From NCBI GenBank assembly GCA_949128115.1, contig OX421964.1, positions 3,038,001 to 3,102,000 of the forward strand: a DNA stretch of 64,000 nt, given 5' to 3'. A program made the position numbers and the translations under genes. The notes under the pieces were generated by a model. It was not told where the DNA came from and ran no database searches. It saw nothing but the letters and a program-made list of their open reading frames with translations. Below are positions 45,700 to 59,200 of this stretch, in pieces. Each line of letters begins with the position of its first letter. Within the stretch, counting starts at the first letter, position 1. This stretch comes from Anaspis maculata (Eukaryota; Arthropoda; Insecta; Coleoptera; Scraptiidae).

Positions 45700-48600
45700 T
45701 CAGGTTTTAACCCACGTGACTTCAGGCTCCAACCCACGTGACTCCAGGCTTCAACCTACGTGACTTTGAAAACGATCGTTCACCACTTTTGGAGTTTGCA
45801 GCTACTTGTTCCAAACGCAAAATCTGACAAACGAACACAAATATCGAAAAAAAAAGACACAATTGTTATCCAAAAAGTTCAGGTTTTAACCCACGTGCCT
45901 TCGGGCTTCAACTTACGTACTTCAGGCTCCAACCCACGTGACTTTTAAAACGTCCGGTCACCACTTTTGGAGTTGACAGCTACTTGTTCCAAACGCAACA
46001 TCTGAGAAACGAACACGAATATCGAAAAAAAAAAGACACAATTGTTATCCAAAAAGTTCAGGTTTCAACCCACGTGACTTCAGGCTTCAACCCACGTGAC
46101 TTTTAAAACGATCGGTCACCACTTTTGGAGTTGACAGCTACTTGTTCCAAACGCAACATCTGACAACCGAACACGAATATCGAAAAAAAAAGACACAATT
46201 GTCATCCAAAAAGTTCAGGTTTCAACCCACGTGACTTCAGGCTTCAACCCACGCGACTCTAGGCTTCAACCCACGTGACTTTTCAAACGATCGGTTACCA
46301 CTTTTGGAGTTGGCAGCTACTTGTTCCAAACGCAATATTTGACGAACGGACACGAATATCGAAAAAAAAAAAGACACAATTGTTATTAAAAAGTTCAGGT
46401 TTTAACCCACGTGACTTCAGGCTTCAACCCACGTGACTCCAGGCTCCAACCCACGTGACTTTTTGAAAGATCGGTCACCACTTTTGGAATTGGCAGCTAC
46501 TTGTTCCAAACGCAACATCTGACAAACGAACACGAATATCGAAAAAAAAAAAGACACAATTGTTATTCAAAAAGTTCAGGTTTTAACCGACGTGACTTCA
46601 GCCTCCAACCCACGTGACTCCAGGCTTCAACCCACGTGACTTTTAAAACGATCGGTCACCACTTTTGGAGTTGACAGCTACTTGTTCCTAACGCAACATC
46701 TGACAAACGAACACGAATATCGAAAAAAAAAGACACAATTGTTATCCAAAAAGTTCAGGTTTTAACCCAGGTGACTCCAGGCTCCAACCCACGTGACTTC
46801 AGACTTCAACCCACGTGACTTTGAAAACGATCGTTCACCACTTTTGGAGTTGGCAGCTACTTGTTCCAAACGCAATATCTGACGAACGGACACGAATATC
46901 AAAAAAAAAAGACACAATTGTAATCCAAAAAGTTCAGGTTTCAACCCACGTGACTTCAGGCTTCAACCCACGTGACTCCAGGCTTCAACCCACGTGACTT
47001 TCTGATAGATCGGTCACCACTTTTGGAATTGACAGCTACTTGTTCCAAACGCAACATCTGAAAAACGAACACGAATATCGAAAAAAAAAAACACAATTGT
47101 TATCCAAAAAGTTCAGGTTTTAACCCACGTGACTTCAGGCTTCAACCCACGTGACTCCAGGCTTCAACCCACGTGACTTTTTGAAAGATCGGTCATCACT
47201 TTTGGAATTGGCAGCTTTTTGTTCCAAACGCAACATCTGACAAACGAACACGAATATCGAAGAAAAAGGACACAATTGTTATCCAAAAAGTTCAGGTTTC
47301 AACCCACGTGACTTCAGGCTTCAACCCACGTGACTCCAGGCTTCAACCCACGTGACTTTCAAAACGATCGGTTTCCACTTTTGGAGTTGGCAGCTTCTTG
47401 TTCCAAACGCAATATCTGACGAACGGACACGAATATCGAAGAGAAAGACACAATTGTTATCCAAAAAGTTCAGGTTTTAACCCACGTGACTTCAGGCTTC
47501 AACCCACGTGACTCCAGGCTTCAACCCACGTGACTTTTTGAGAGATCGGTCACCACTTTTGGAATTGGCAGCTACTTGTTCCAAACGCAACATCTGACAA
47601 ACGAACACGAATATCGAAAAAAAAAAGACACAATTGTTATTCAAAAAGTTCAGGTTTTAACCGACGTGACTTCAGCCTCCAACCCACGTGACTCCAGGCT
47701 TCAACCCACGTGACTTTTAAAACGATCGGTCACCACTTTTGGAGTTGACAGCTACTTGTTCCTAACGCAACATCTGACAAACGAACACGAATATCGAAAA
47801 AAAAAGACACATTTGTTATCCAAAAAGTTCAGGTTTTAACCCAGGTGACTCCAGGCTACAACCCACGTGCTTCAGACTTCAACCCACGTGACTTTTAAAA
47901 CGATCGGTCACCACTTTTGGAGTTGACAGCTACTTGTTCCTAACGCAACATCTGACAAACGAACACGAATATCGAAAAAAAAAGACACAATTGTTATCCA
48001 AAAAGTTCAGGTTTTAACCCAGGTGACTCCAGGCTCCAACCCACGTGACTTCAGGCTCCAACCCACGTGACTCCAGGCTTCAACCTACGGGACTTTGAAA
48101 ACGATCGTTCTCCACTTTTGGAGTTTGCAGCTACTTGTTCCAAATGCAAAATCTGACAAACGAACACAAATATCGAAAAAAAAAGACACAATTGTTATCC
48201 AAAAAGTTCAGGTTTTAACCCACGTGACTTCGGGCTTCAACTTACGTGACTTCAGGCTCCAACCCACGTGACTTTTAAAACGTCCGGTCACCACTTTTGG
48301 AGTTGACAGCTACTTGTTCCAAACGCAACATCTGAGAAACGAACACGAATATCGAAAAAAAAGACACAATTGTTATCCAAAAAGTTCAGGTTTCAACCCA
48401 CGTGACTTCAGGCTTCAACCCACGTGACTTTTAAAACGATCGGTCACCTCTTTTGGAGTTGACAGCTACTTGTTCCAAACGCAACATCTGACAACCGAAC
48501 ACGAATATCGAAAAAAAAAGACACAATTGTTATCCAAAGAGTTCAGGTTTCAACCCACGTGACTTCAGGCTTCAACCCACGTGACTCCAGGCTTCAACCC

Positions 48601-51600
48601 ACGTGACTTTGAAAACGATCGTTCACCACTTTTGGAGTTGGCAGCTACTTGTTCCAAACGCAACATCTGACAAACGAACACGAATATCGAAAAAAAAAAG
48701 ACAAAATTGTTATTCAAAAAGTTCAGGTTTTAACCCACGTGACTTCAGGCTCCAACCCACGTGACTTCAGACTTCAACCCACTTGACTTTGAAAACGATC
48801 GTTCACCACTTTTGGAGTTGGCAGCTCTTTGTTCCAAACGCAAAATCTGACAAACGAACACAAATATCGAAAAAAAAAAGACACAATTGTTATCCAAAAA
48901 GTTCAGGTTTTAACCCACGTGACTTCAGGCTTCAACCCACGTGACTTCAGGCTTCAACCCACGTGACTTCAGGCTTCAACCCACGTGACTTTCAAAACGA
49001 TCGGTTTCCACTTTTGGAGTTGACAGCTACTTGTTCCAAACGCAACATCTGACAACCGAACACGAATATCGAAAAAAAAAAAGACACAATTGTTATCCAA
49101 AGAGTTCAGGTTTCAACCCACGTGACTTCAGGCTTCAACCCACGTTACTCCAGGCTTCAACCCACGTGACTTTGAAAACGATCGTTCACCACTTTTGGAG
49201 TTGGCAGCTACTTGTTCCAAACGCAAAATCTGACAAACGAACACAATTATAAAAAAAAAAGACACAATTGTTATCCAAAAAGTTCAGGTTTTAACCCACG
49301 TGACTTTGGGCTTCAACCCACGTGACTTCAGGCTTCAACCCACGTGACTTTTAAAACGTTCGGTCACCACTTTTGGAGTTGACAGCTACTTGTTCCAAAC
49401 GCAACATCTGAGAAACGAACACGAATATCGAAAAAAAAGACACAATTGTTATCCAAAAAGTTCAGGTTTCAACCCACGTGACTTCAGGCTTCAACCCACG
49501 TGACTTTTTGAAAGATCGGTCACCACTTTTGGAATTGGCAGCTTCTTGTTCCAAACGCAACATCTGACAAACGAACACGAATATCGAAAAAAAAAAGACA
49601 CAATTGTTATCCAAAAAGTTCAGGTTTTAACCCAGGTGACTCCAGGCTCCAACCCACGTGACTTCAGACTTCCACCCACGTGACTTTTAAAACGATCGGT
49701 CACCACTTTTGGAGTTGGCAGCTACTTGTTCTAAACGCAACATCTGACAAACAAACACGAATATCGAAAGAAAAAAAGACACAATTGTTATTCAAAAAGT
49801 TCAGGTTTTAACCCACGTGATTCAGGCTCCATCCCACGTGACTCCAGGCTTCAACCCACGTGACTTTTAAAACGATCGGTCACCACTTTTGGAGTTGACA
49901 GCTACTTGTTCCTAACGCAACATCTGACAAACGAACACGAATATCGAAAAAAAAAAAGACACAATTAATTGTTATCCAAAAAGTTCAGGTTTTAACCCAG
50001 GTGACTCCAGGCTCCAACCCACGTGACTTCAGACTTCAACCCACGTGACTTTGAAAACGATCGTTCACCACTTTTGGAGTTGGCAGCTACTTGTTCCAAA
50101 CGCAATATCTGACGAACGGACACGAATATCAAAAAAAAAAGACACAATTGTAATCCAAAAAGTTCAGGTTTCAACCCACGTGACTTCAGGCTTCAACCCA
50201 CGTGACTCCAGGCTTCAACCCACGTGACTTTCTGATAGATCGGTCACCACTTTTGGAATTGACAGCTACTTGTTCCAAACGCAACATCTGAAAAACGAAC
50301 ACGAATATCGAAAAAAAAAGACACAATTGTTATCCAAAAAGTTCAGGTTTTAACCCACGTGACTTCAGGCTTCAACCCACGTGACTCCAGGCTTCAACCC
50401 ACGTGACTTTTTGAAAGATCGGTCATCACTTTTGGAATTGGCAGCTTTTTGTTCCAAACGCAACATCTGACAAACGAACACGAATATCGAAGAAAAAGGA
50501 CACAATTGTTATCCAAAAAGTTCAGGTTTTAACCCACGTGACTTCAGGCTCCAACCCACGTGACTCCAGGCTTCAACCTACGTGACTTTGAAAACGATCG
50601 TTCACCACTTTTGGAGTTTGCAGCTACTTGTTCCAAACGCAAAATCTGACAAACGAACACAAATATCGAAAAAAAAAGACACAATTGTTATCCAAAAAGT
50701 TCAGGTTTTAACCCACGTGCCTTCGGGCTTCAACTTACGTGACTTCAGGCTCCAACCCACGTGACTTTTAAAACGTCCGGTCACCACTTTTGGAGTTGAC
50801 AGCTACTTGTTCCAAACGCAACATCTGAGAAACGAACACAAATATCGAAAAAAAAAGACACAATTGTTATCCAAAAAGTTCAGGTTTCAACCCACGTGAC
50901 TTCAGGCTTCAACCCACGTGACTTTTAAAACGATCGGTCACCACTTTTGGAGTTGACAGCTACTTGTTCCAAACGCAACATCTGACAACCGAACACGAAT
51001 ATCGAAAAAAAAAGACACAATTGTTATCCAAAGAGTTCAGGTTTCAACCCACGTGACTTCAGGCTTCAACCCACGTGACTCCAGGCTTCAACCCACGTGA
51101 CTTTCAAAACGATCGGTTTCCACTTTTGGAGTTGGCAGCTTCTTGTTCCAAACGCAATATCTGACGAACGGACACGAATATCGAAGAGAAAGACACAATT
51201 GTTATCCAAAAAGTTCAGGTTTTAACCCACGTGACTTCAGGCTTCAACCCACGTGACTCCAGGCTTCAACCCACGTGACTTTTTGAAAGATCGGTCACCA
51301 CTTTTGGAATTGGCAGCTACTTGTTCCAAACGCAACATCTGACAAACGAACACGAATATCGAAAAAAAAAGACACAATTGTTATTCAAAAAGTTCAGGTT
51401 TTAACCGACGTGACTTCAGCCTCCAACCCACGTGACTCCAGGCTTCAACCCACGTGACTTTTAAAACGATCGGTCACCACTTTTGGAGTTGACAGCTACT
51501 TGTTCCTAACGCAACATCTGACAAACGAACACGAATATCGAAAAAAAAAGACACATTTGTTATCCAAAAAGTTCAGGTTTTAACCCAGGTGACTCCAGGC

Positions 51601-53270
51601 TACAACCCACGTGACTTCAGACTTCAACCCACGTGACTTTTAAAACGATCGGTCACCACTTTTGGAGTTGACAGCTACTTGTTCCTAACGCAACATCTGA
51701 CAAACGAACACGAATATCGAAAAAAAAAGACACAATTGTTATCCAAAAAGTTCAGGTTTTAACCCAGGTGACTCCAGGCTCCAACCCACGTGACTTCAGG
51801 CTCCAACCCACGTGACTCCAGGCTTCAACCTACGGGACTTTGAAAACGATCGTTCACCACTTTTGGAGTTTGCAGCTACTTGTTCCAAATGCAAAATCTG
51901 ACAAACGAACACAAATATCGAAAAAAAAAGACACAATTGTTATCCAAAAAGTTCAGGTTTTAACCCACGTGACTTCGGGCTTCAACTTACGTGACTTCAG
52001 GCTCCAACCCACGTGACTTTTAAAACGTCCGGTCACCACTTTTGGAGTTGACAGCTACTTGTTCCAAACGCAACATCTGAGAAACGAACACGAATATCGA
52101 AAAAAAAAGACACAATTGTTATCCAAATAGTTCAGGTTTCAACCCACGTGACTTCAGGCTTCAACCCATGTGACTTTTAAAACGATCGGTCACCACTTTT
52201 GGAGTTGACAGCTACTTGTTCCAAACGCAACATCTGACAACCGAACACGAATATCGAAAAAAAAAGACACAATTGTTATCCAAAGAGTTCAGGTTTCAAC
52301 CCACGTGACTTCAGGCTTCAACCCACGTGACTCCAGGCTTCAACCCACGTGACTTTGAAAACGATCGTTCACCACTTTTGGAGTTGGCAGCTACTTGTTC
52401 CAAACGCAACATCTGACAAACGAACACGAATATCGAAAAAAAAAAGACACAATTGTTATTCAAAAAGTTCAGGTTTTAACCCACGTGACTTCAGGCTCCA
52501 ACCCACGTGACTTCAGACTTCAACCCACTTGACTTTGAAAACGATCGTTCACCACTTTTGGAGTTGGCAGCTACTTGTTCCAAACGCAAAATCTGACAAA
52601 CGAACACAAATATCGAAAAAAAAAAGACACAATTGTTATCCAAAAAGTTCAGGTTTTAACCCACGTGACTTCAGGCTTCAACCCACGTGACTTCAGGCTT
52701 CAACCCACGTGACTTTCAAAACGATCGGTTTCCACTTTTGGAGTTGACAGCTACTTGTTCCAAACGCAACATCTGACAACCGAACACGAATATCGAAAAA
52801 AAAAGACACAATTGTTATCCAAAGAGTTCAGGTTTCAACCCACGTGACTTCAGGCTTCAACCCACGTGACTCCAGGCTTCAACCCACGTGACTTTGAAAA
52901 CGATCGTTCACCACTTTTGGAGTTGGCAGCTACTTGTTCCAAACGCAAAATCTGACAAACGAACACAATTATCGAAAAAAAAAGACACAATTGTTATCCA
53001 AAAAGTTCAGGTTTTAACCCACGTGACTTTGGGCTTCAACCCACGTGACTTCAGGCTTCAACCCACGTGACTTTTAAAACGTTCGGTCACCACTTTTGGA
53101 GTTGACAGCTACTTGTTCCAAACGCAACATCTGAGAAACGAACACGAATATCGAAAAAAAAGACACAATTGTTATCCAAAAAGTTCAGGTTTCAACCCAC
53201 GTGACTTCAGGCTTCAACCCACGTGACTTTTTGAAAGATCGGTCACCACTTTTGGAATTGGCAGCTTCTT
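45700..53270 (+). repeat. Higher-order repeat of about 3.7 kb, two copies with rearrangement
   Basis: The segment 46.6-47.28 kb matches 49.87-50.52 kb (offset 3,230). The segment 47.3-48.96 kb matches 51.05-52.7 kb (offset 3,745), and 49.0-49.55 kb matches 52.74-53.27 kb (offset about 3,720). The extra 515 bp in the second copy (50.52-51.03 kb) instead matches 45.7-46.2 kb (offset 4,822), so one copy lost or gained three monomers. Marker variants include AACCTACGGGACTTTG and AACCCAGGTGACTCC. Confidence 0.7.
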
Positions 53271-56200
53271 GTTCCAAACGCAACATCTGACAAACGAACA
53301 CGAATATCGAAGAAAAAAGACACAATTGTTATCCAAAGAGTTCAGGTTTCAATCCACGTGACTTTAGGCTTCAACCCACGTGACTCCAGGCTTCAACCCA
53401 CGTGACTTTCAAAACGATCGGTTACCACTATTTGGAGTTGGCAGCTACTTGTTCCAAACGCAACATCTGACGAACGGACACGAATATCAAAAAAAAAAGA
53501 CACAATTGTAATCCAAAAAGTTCAGGTTTCAACCCACGTGACTTCAGGCTTCAACCCACGTGACTCCAGGCTTCAACCCACGTGACTTTTAAAACGATCG
53601 GTTACCACTTTTGGAGTTGGCAGCTACTTGTTCCAAACGCAATATTTGACGAACGGACACGAATATCGAAAAAAAAAGACACAATTGTAATCCAAAAAGT
53701 TCAGGTTTCAACCCACGTGACTTCAGGCTTCAACCCACGCGACTCTAGGCTTCAACCCACGTGACTTTTCAAACGATCGGTTACCACTTTTGGAGTTGGC
53801 AGCTACTTGTTCCAAACGCAATATCTGACGAACGGACACGAATATCAAAAAAAAAAGACACAATTGTAATCCAAAAAGTTCAGGTTTCAACCCACGTGAC
53901 TTCAGGCTTCAACCCACGTGACTCCAGGCTTCAACCCACGTGACTTTTAAAACGATCGGTTACCACTTTTGGAGTTGGCAGCTACTTGTTCCAAACGCAA
54001 TATTTGACGAACGGACACGAATATCGAAAAAAAAAGACACAATTGTAATCCAAAAAGTTCAGGTTTCAACCCACGTGACTTCAAGCTTCAACCCACGTGA
54101 CTCCAGGCTTCAACCCACGTGACTTTTAAAACGATCGGTTACCACTTTTGGAGTTGGCAGCTACTTGTTCCAAACGCAACATCTGACAAACGAACACGAA
54201 TATCGAAAAAAAAAGACACAATTGTAATCCAAAAAGTTCAGGTTTCAACCCACGTGACTTCAGGCTTCAACCCACGTGACTTTTTGAAAGATCGGTCACC
54301 ACTTTTGGAATTGGCAGCTTCTTGTTCCAAACGCAACATCTGACAAACGAACACGAATATCGAAAAAAAAAAGACACAATTGTTATCCAAAGAGTTCAGG
54401 TTTCAACCCACGTGACTCCAGGCTTCAACCCACGTGACTTTCAAAACGTTCAGTTACCACTATTTGGAGTTGGCAGCTACTTGTTCCAAACGCAACATCT
54501 GACAACCGAACACGAATATCGAAAAAAAAAAGACACAATTGTTATCCAAAGAGTTCAGGTTTCAACCCACGTGACTTCAGGCTTCAACCCACGTGACTTT
54601 TTGAAAGATCGGTCACCACTTTTGGAATTGGCAGCTTCTTGTTCCAAACGCAACATCTGACAAACGAACACGAATATCGAAGAAAAAAGACACAATTGTT
54701 ATCCTAAGAGATCAGGTTTCAACCCACGTGACTCCAGGCTTCAACCCACGTGACTTTTGAAACGATCGGTTACCACTTTTGGAGTTGGCAGCTACTTGTT
54801 CCAAACGCAACATCTGACAACCCAACACGAATATCGAAAAAAAAAGACACAATTGTTATCCAAAGAGTTCAGGTTTCAGCCCACGTGACTTCAGGCTTCA
54901 ACCCACGTGACTCCAGGGTTCAACCCACGTGACTTTTAAAACGATCGGATACCACTTTTGGAGTTGGCAGCTACTTGTTCCAAACGCAACATCTGACAAA
55001 CGAACACGAATATCGGAAAAAAAAACACAATTGTTATTCAAAAAGTTCAGGTTTTAACCGACGTGACTTCAGCCTCCAACCCACGTGACTTCGGACTCCA
55101 ACCCACGTGACTTTGAAAACGATCGTTCACCACTTTTGGAGTTGGCAGCTACTTGTTCCAAACGCAAAATCTGACAAACGAACACAAATATCGAAAAAAA
55201 AAAGACACAATTGTTATCCAAAAAGTTCAGGTTTTATCCCACGTGACTTCGGGCTTCAACCCACGTGACTTCAGGCTTCAACCCACGTGACTCCAGGCTT
55301 CAACCCACGTGACTTTTCAAACGATCGGTCACCACTTTTGGAGTTGGCAGCTACTTGCTCCAAACGCAACAACTGACAAACGAACACGAATATCGAAAAA
55401 AAAAGACACAATTGTTATCCAAAAAAATCAGGTTTTTACCCACGTGACTCCAGGCTTCAACCCAGGTGACTATTAAAACAATCGGTCACCACTTTTGGAG
55501 TTGGCAGCTACTTGTTCCAAACGCAACATCTGACAAACGAACACGAATATCGAAGAAAAAAGACACAATTGTTATCCAAAGAGTTCAGGTTTCAACCCAC
55601 GTGACTCCAGGCTTCAACCCACGTGACTCCATGCTCCAACCCACGTGACTTTTGAAACGATCGGTCACCACTATTGGAGTTGGCAGCTACCTGTTTCAAA
55701 CGCAACACCTGACAAACGAACACGAATATCAAAAAAAAAAGACACAATTGTTATCCAAAAAGTTCAGGTTTTAGCCCACGTGACTTCGGGCTTCAACTCA
55801 CGTGACTCCAGGCTTCAACCCACGTGACTCCAGGCTTCAACCCACGTGACTTTTCAAACGATCGGTCACCACTTTTGGAGTTGGCAGCTACTTGTTCCAA
55901 ACGCAACATCTGACAAACGAACACGAATATCGAAAAAAAAATGACACAATTGTTATCCAAAAAGTTCAGGTTTTAACCCACGTGACTTCAGGCTCCAACC
56001 CACGTGACTCCAGACTTCAACCCACTTGACTTTGAAAACGATCGTTCACCACTTTTGGAGTTGGCAGCTACTTGTTCCAAACGCAAAATCTGACAAACGA
56101 ACACAAATATCGAAAAAAAAAGACACAATTGTTATCCAAAAAGTTCAGGTTTTAACCCACGTGACTTCAGGCTTCAACCCACGTGACTTTTCAAACGATC

Positions 56201-59200
56201 GGTCACCACTTTTGGAGTTGGCAGCTACTTGTTCCAAACGCAATATCTGACGAACGGACACGAATATCAGAAAAACAAGACACAATTGTTATCCAAAAAG
56301 TTCTGGTTTTAACCCACGTGACTTCAGGCTCCAACCCTCGTGACTCCAGGCTTCAACCAACGTGACTTTTTAAACGATCTGTCACCACTTTTGGAAATGG
56401 CAGCTTCTTGTTCCAATCGCAACATCAGACGAACGAACACGAATATCGAAAGAAAAGACACAATTGTTATCCAAAAAGTTCAGGTTTTAACCCACGTGAC
56501 TTCAGGCTTCAACCCACGTGACTCCAGGCTTCAACCCACGTGACTCCAGGCTTCAACTAACGTGACTATTAAAACGATCGGTCACCACTTTTGGAGTTGA
56601 CAGCTACTTGTCCCAAACGCAACATCTGACAAACGAACACGAATATCGAAAAAAAAAAGACACATTTGTTATCCAAAAAGTTCAGGTTTTAACCCACGTG
56701 ACTTCAGGCTCCAACCCACGTGACTTCAGACTTCAACCCACTTGACTTTGAAAACGATCGGTCACCACTTTTGGAGTTGACAGCTACTTGTCCCAAACGC
56801 AACATCTGACAAACGAACACGAATATCGAAAAAAAAAAGACACATTTGTTATCCAAAAAGTTCAGGTTTTAACCCACGTGACTTCAGGCTCCAACCCACG
56901 TGACTTCAGACTTCAACCCACTTGACTTTGAAAACGATCGTTCACCACTTTTGGAGTTGGCAGCTACTTGTTCCGAACGCAAAATCTGACAAACATACAC
57001 AAATATCGAAAAAAAAAAGACACAATTGATATCCAAAAAGTTTAGGTTTTAACCCACGTGACTTCAGGCTTCAACCCACGTGACTTCAGGCTTCAACCCA
57101 CGTGACTTTTAAAACGATCGGTCACCACTTTTGGAGTTGACAGCTTCTTGTTCCAAACGCAACATCTGACAACCGAACACGAATATCGAAAAAAAAAAAA
57201 GACACAATTGTTATCCAAAGAGTTCAGGTTTCAACCCACGTGACTTCAAGCTTCAACCCACGTGACTTTTCGAAAGATCGGTCACCACTTTTGGAATTGG
57301 CAGCTTCTTGTTCCAAACGCAACATCTGACAAACGAACACGAATATCGAAGAAAAAAGACACAATTGTTATCCTTAGAGATCAGGTTTCAACCCACGTGA
57401 CTTCAGGCTTCAACACACGTGACTCCAGGCTTCAACCCACGTGACTTTTCAAACGATCGGTCACCACTTTTGGAGTTGGCAGCTACTTGTTCCAAACGCA
57501 ACATCTGACAAACGAACACGAATATCGAAAAAAAAATGACACAATTGTTATCCAAAAAGTTCAGGATTTAACCCACGTGACTTCTGGCTTCAACCCACGT
57601 GACTTCAGGCTTCAACCCACGTGACTTTTAAAACGATCGGTCACCACTTTTGGAGTTGACAGCTACTTGTTCCAAACGCAACATCTGACAAACGAACACG
57701 AATATCGAAAAAAAAAGACACAATTGTTATCCAAAAAGTTCAGGTTTCAACCCACGTGACTTCAGGCTCCAACCCACGTGACTCCAGACTTCAACCCACT
57801 TGACTTTGAAAACGATCGTTCACCACTTTTGGAGTTGGCAGCTACTTGTTCCAAACGCAAAATCTGACAAACGAACACAAATATCGAAAAAAAAAGACAC
57901 AATTGTTATCCAAAAAGTTCAGGTTTTAACCCACGTGACTTCAGGCTTCAACCCACGTGACTCCAGGCTTCAACCCACGTGACTTCAGGCTTCAACCCAC
58001 GTGACTTTTAGAACGATCGGTCACCACTTTTGGAGTTGACAGCTACTTGTTCCAAACGCAACATCTGACAACCGAACACGAATATCGAAAAAAAAAGACA
58101 CATTTGTTCTCCAAAAAGTTCAGGTTTCAACCCACGTGACTTCAGGCTTCAACCCACGTGACCTTTTGGAAGATCGGTCATCACTTTTGGAATTGGCAGC
58201 TTCTTGTTCCAAACGCAACATCTGACAAACGAACACGAATATCGGAGGAAAAAGACACAATTGTTATCCAAAAAGTTCAGGTTTTAACCCACGTGACTTC
58301 AGGCTCCAACCCACGTGACTCCAGGCTTCAACCCACGTGACTTTGAAAACGATCGTTCACCACTTTTGGAGTTGACAGCTACTTTTTCCAAACGCAACAT
58401 CTGACAACCGAACACGAATATCGAAAAAAAAGGACACATTTGTTCTCCAAAAAGTTCAGGTTTTAACCCACGTGACTTCAGGCTTCAACCCACGTGACTT
58501 CAGGCTTCAACCCACGTGACTTTCAAAACGATCGGTTTCCACTTTTGGAGTTGACAGCTACTTGTTCCAAACGCAACATCTGACAACCGAACACGAATAT
58601 CGAAAAAAAAAGACACAATTGTTATCCAAAGAGTTCAGGTTTCAACCCACGTGACTTCAGGCTTCAACCCACGTGACTCCAGGCTTCAACCCACGTGACT
58701 TTGAAAACGATCGTTCACCACTTTTGGAGTTGGCAGCTACTTGTTCCAAACGCAAAATCTGACAAACGAACACAATTATCGAAAAAAAAAGACACAATTG
58801 TTATCCAAAAAGTTCAGGTTTTAACCCACGTGACTTTGGGCTTCAACCCACGTGACTTCAGGCTTCAACCCACGTGACTTTTAAAACGTTCGGTCACCAC
58901 TTTTGGAGTTGACAGCTACTTGTTCCAAACGCAACATCTGAGAAACGAACACGAATATCGAAAAAAAAGACACAATTGTTATCCAAAAAGTTCAGGTTTC
59001 AACCCACGTGACTTCAGGCTTCAACCCACGTGACTTTTTGAAAGATCGGTCACCACTTTTGGAATTGGCAGCTTCTTGTTCCAAACGCAACATCTGACAA
59101 ACGAACACGAATATCGAAGAAAAAAGACACAATTGTTATCCAAAGAGTTCAGGTTTCAATCCACGTGACTTTAGGCTTCAACCCACGTGACTCCAGGCTT

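Noticed and set aside
34982..50174. Minus-strand open frames of 60-107 codons in the satellite
   Set aside because: They are reverse-strand readings of the same monomers with no domain and no conserved start.
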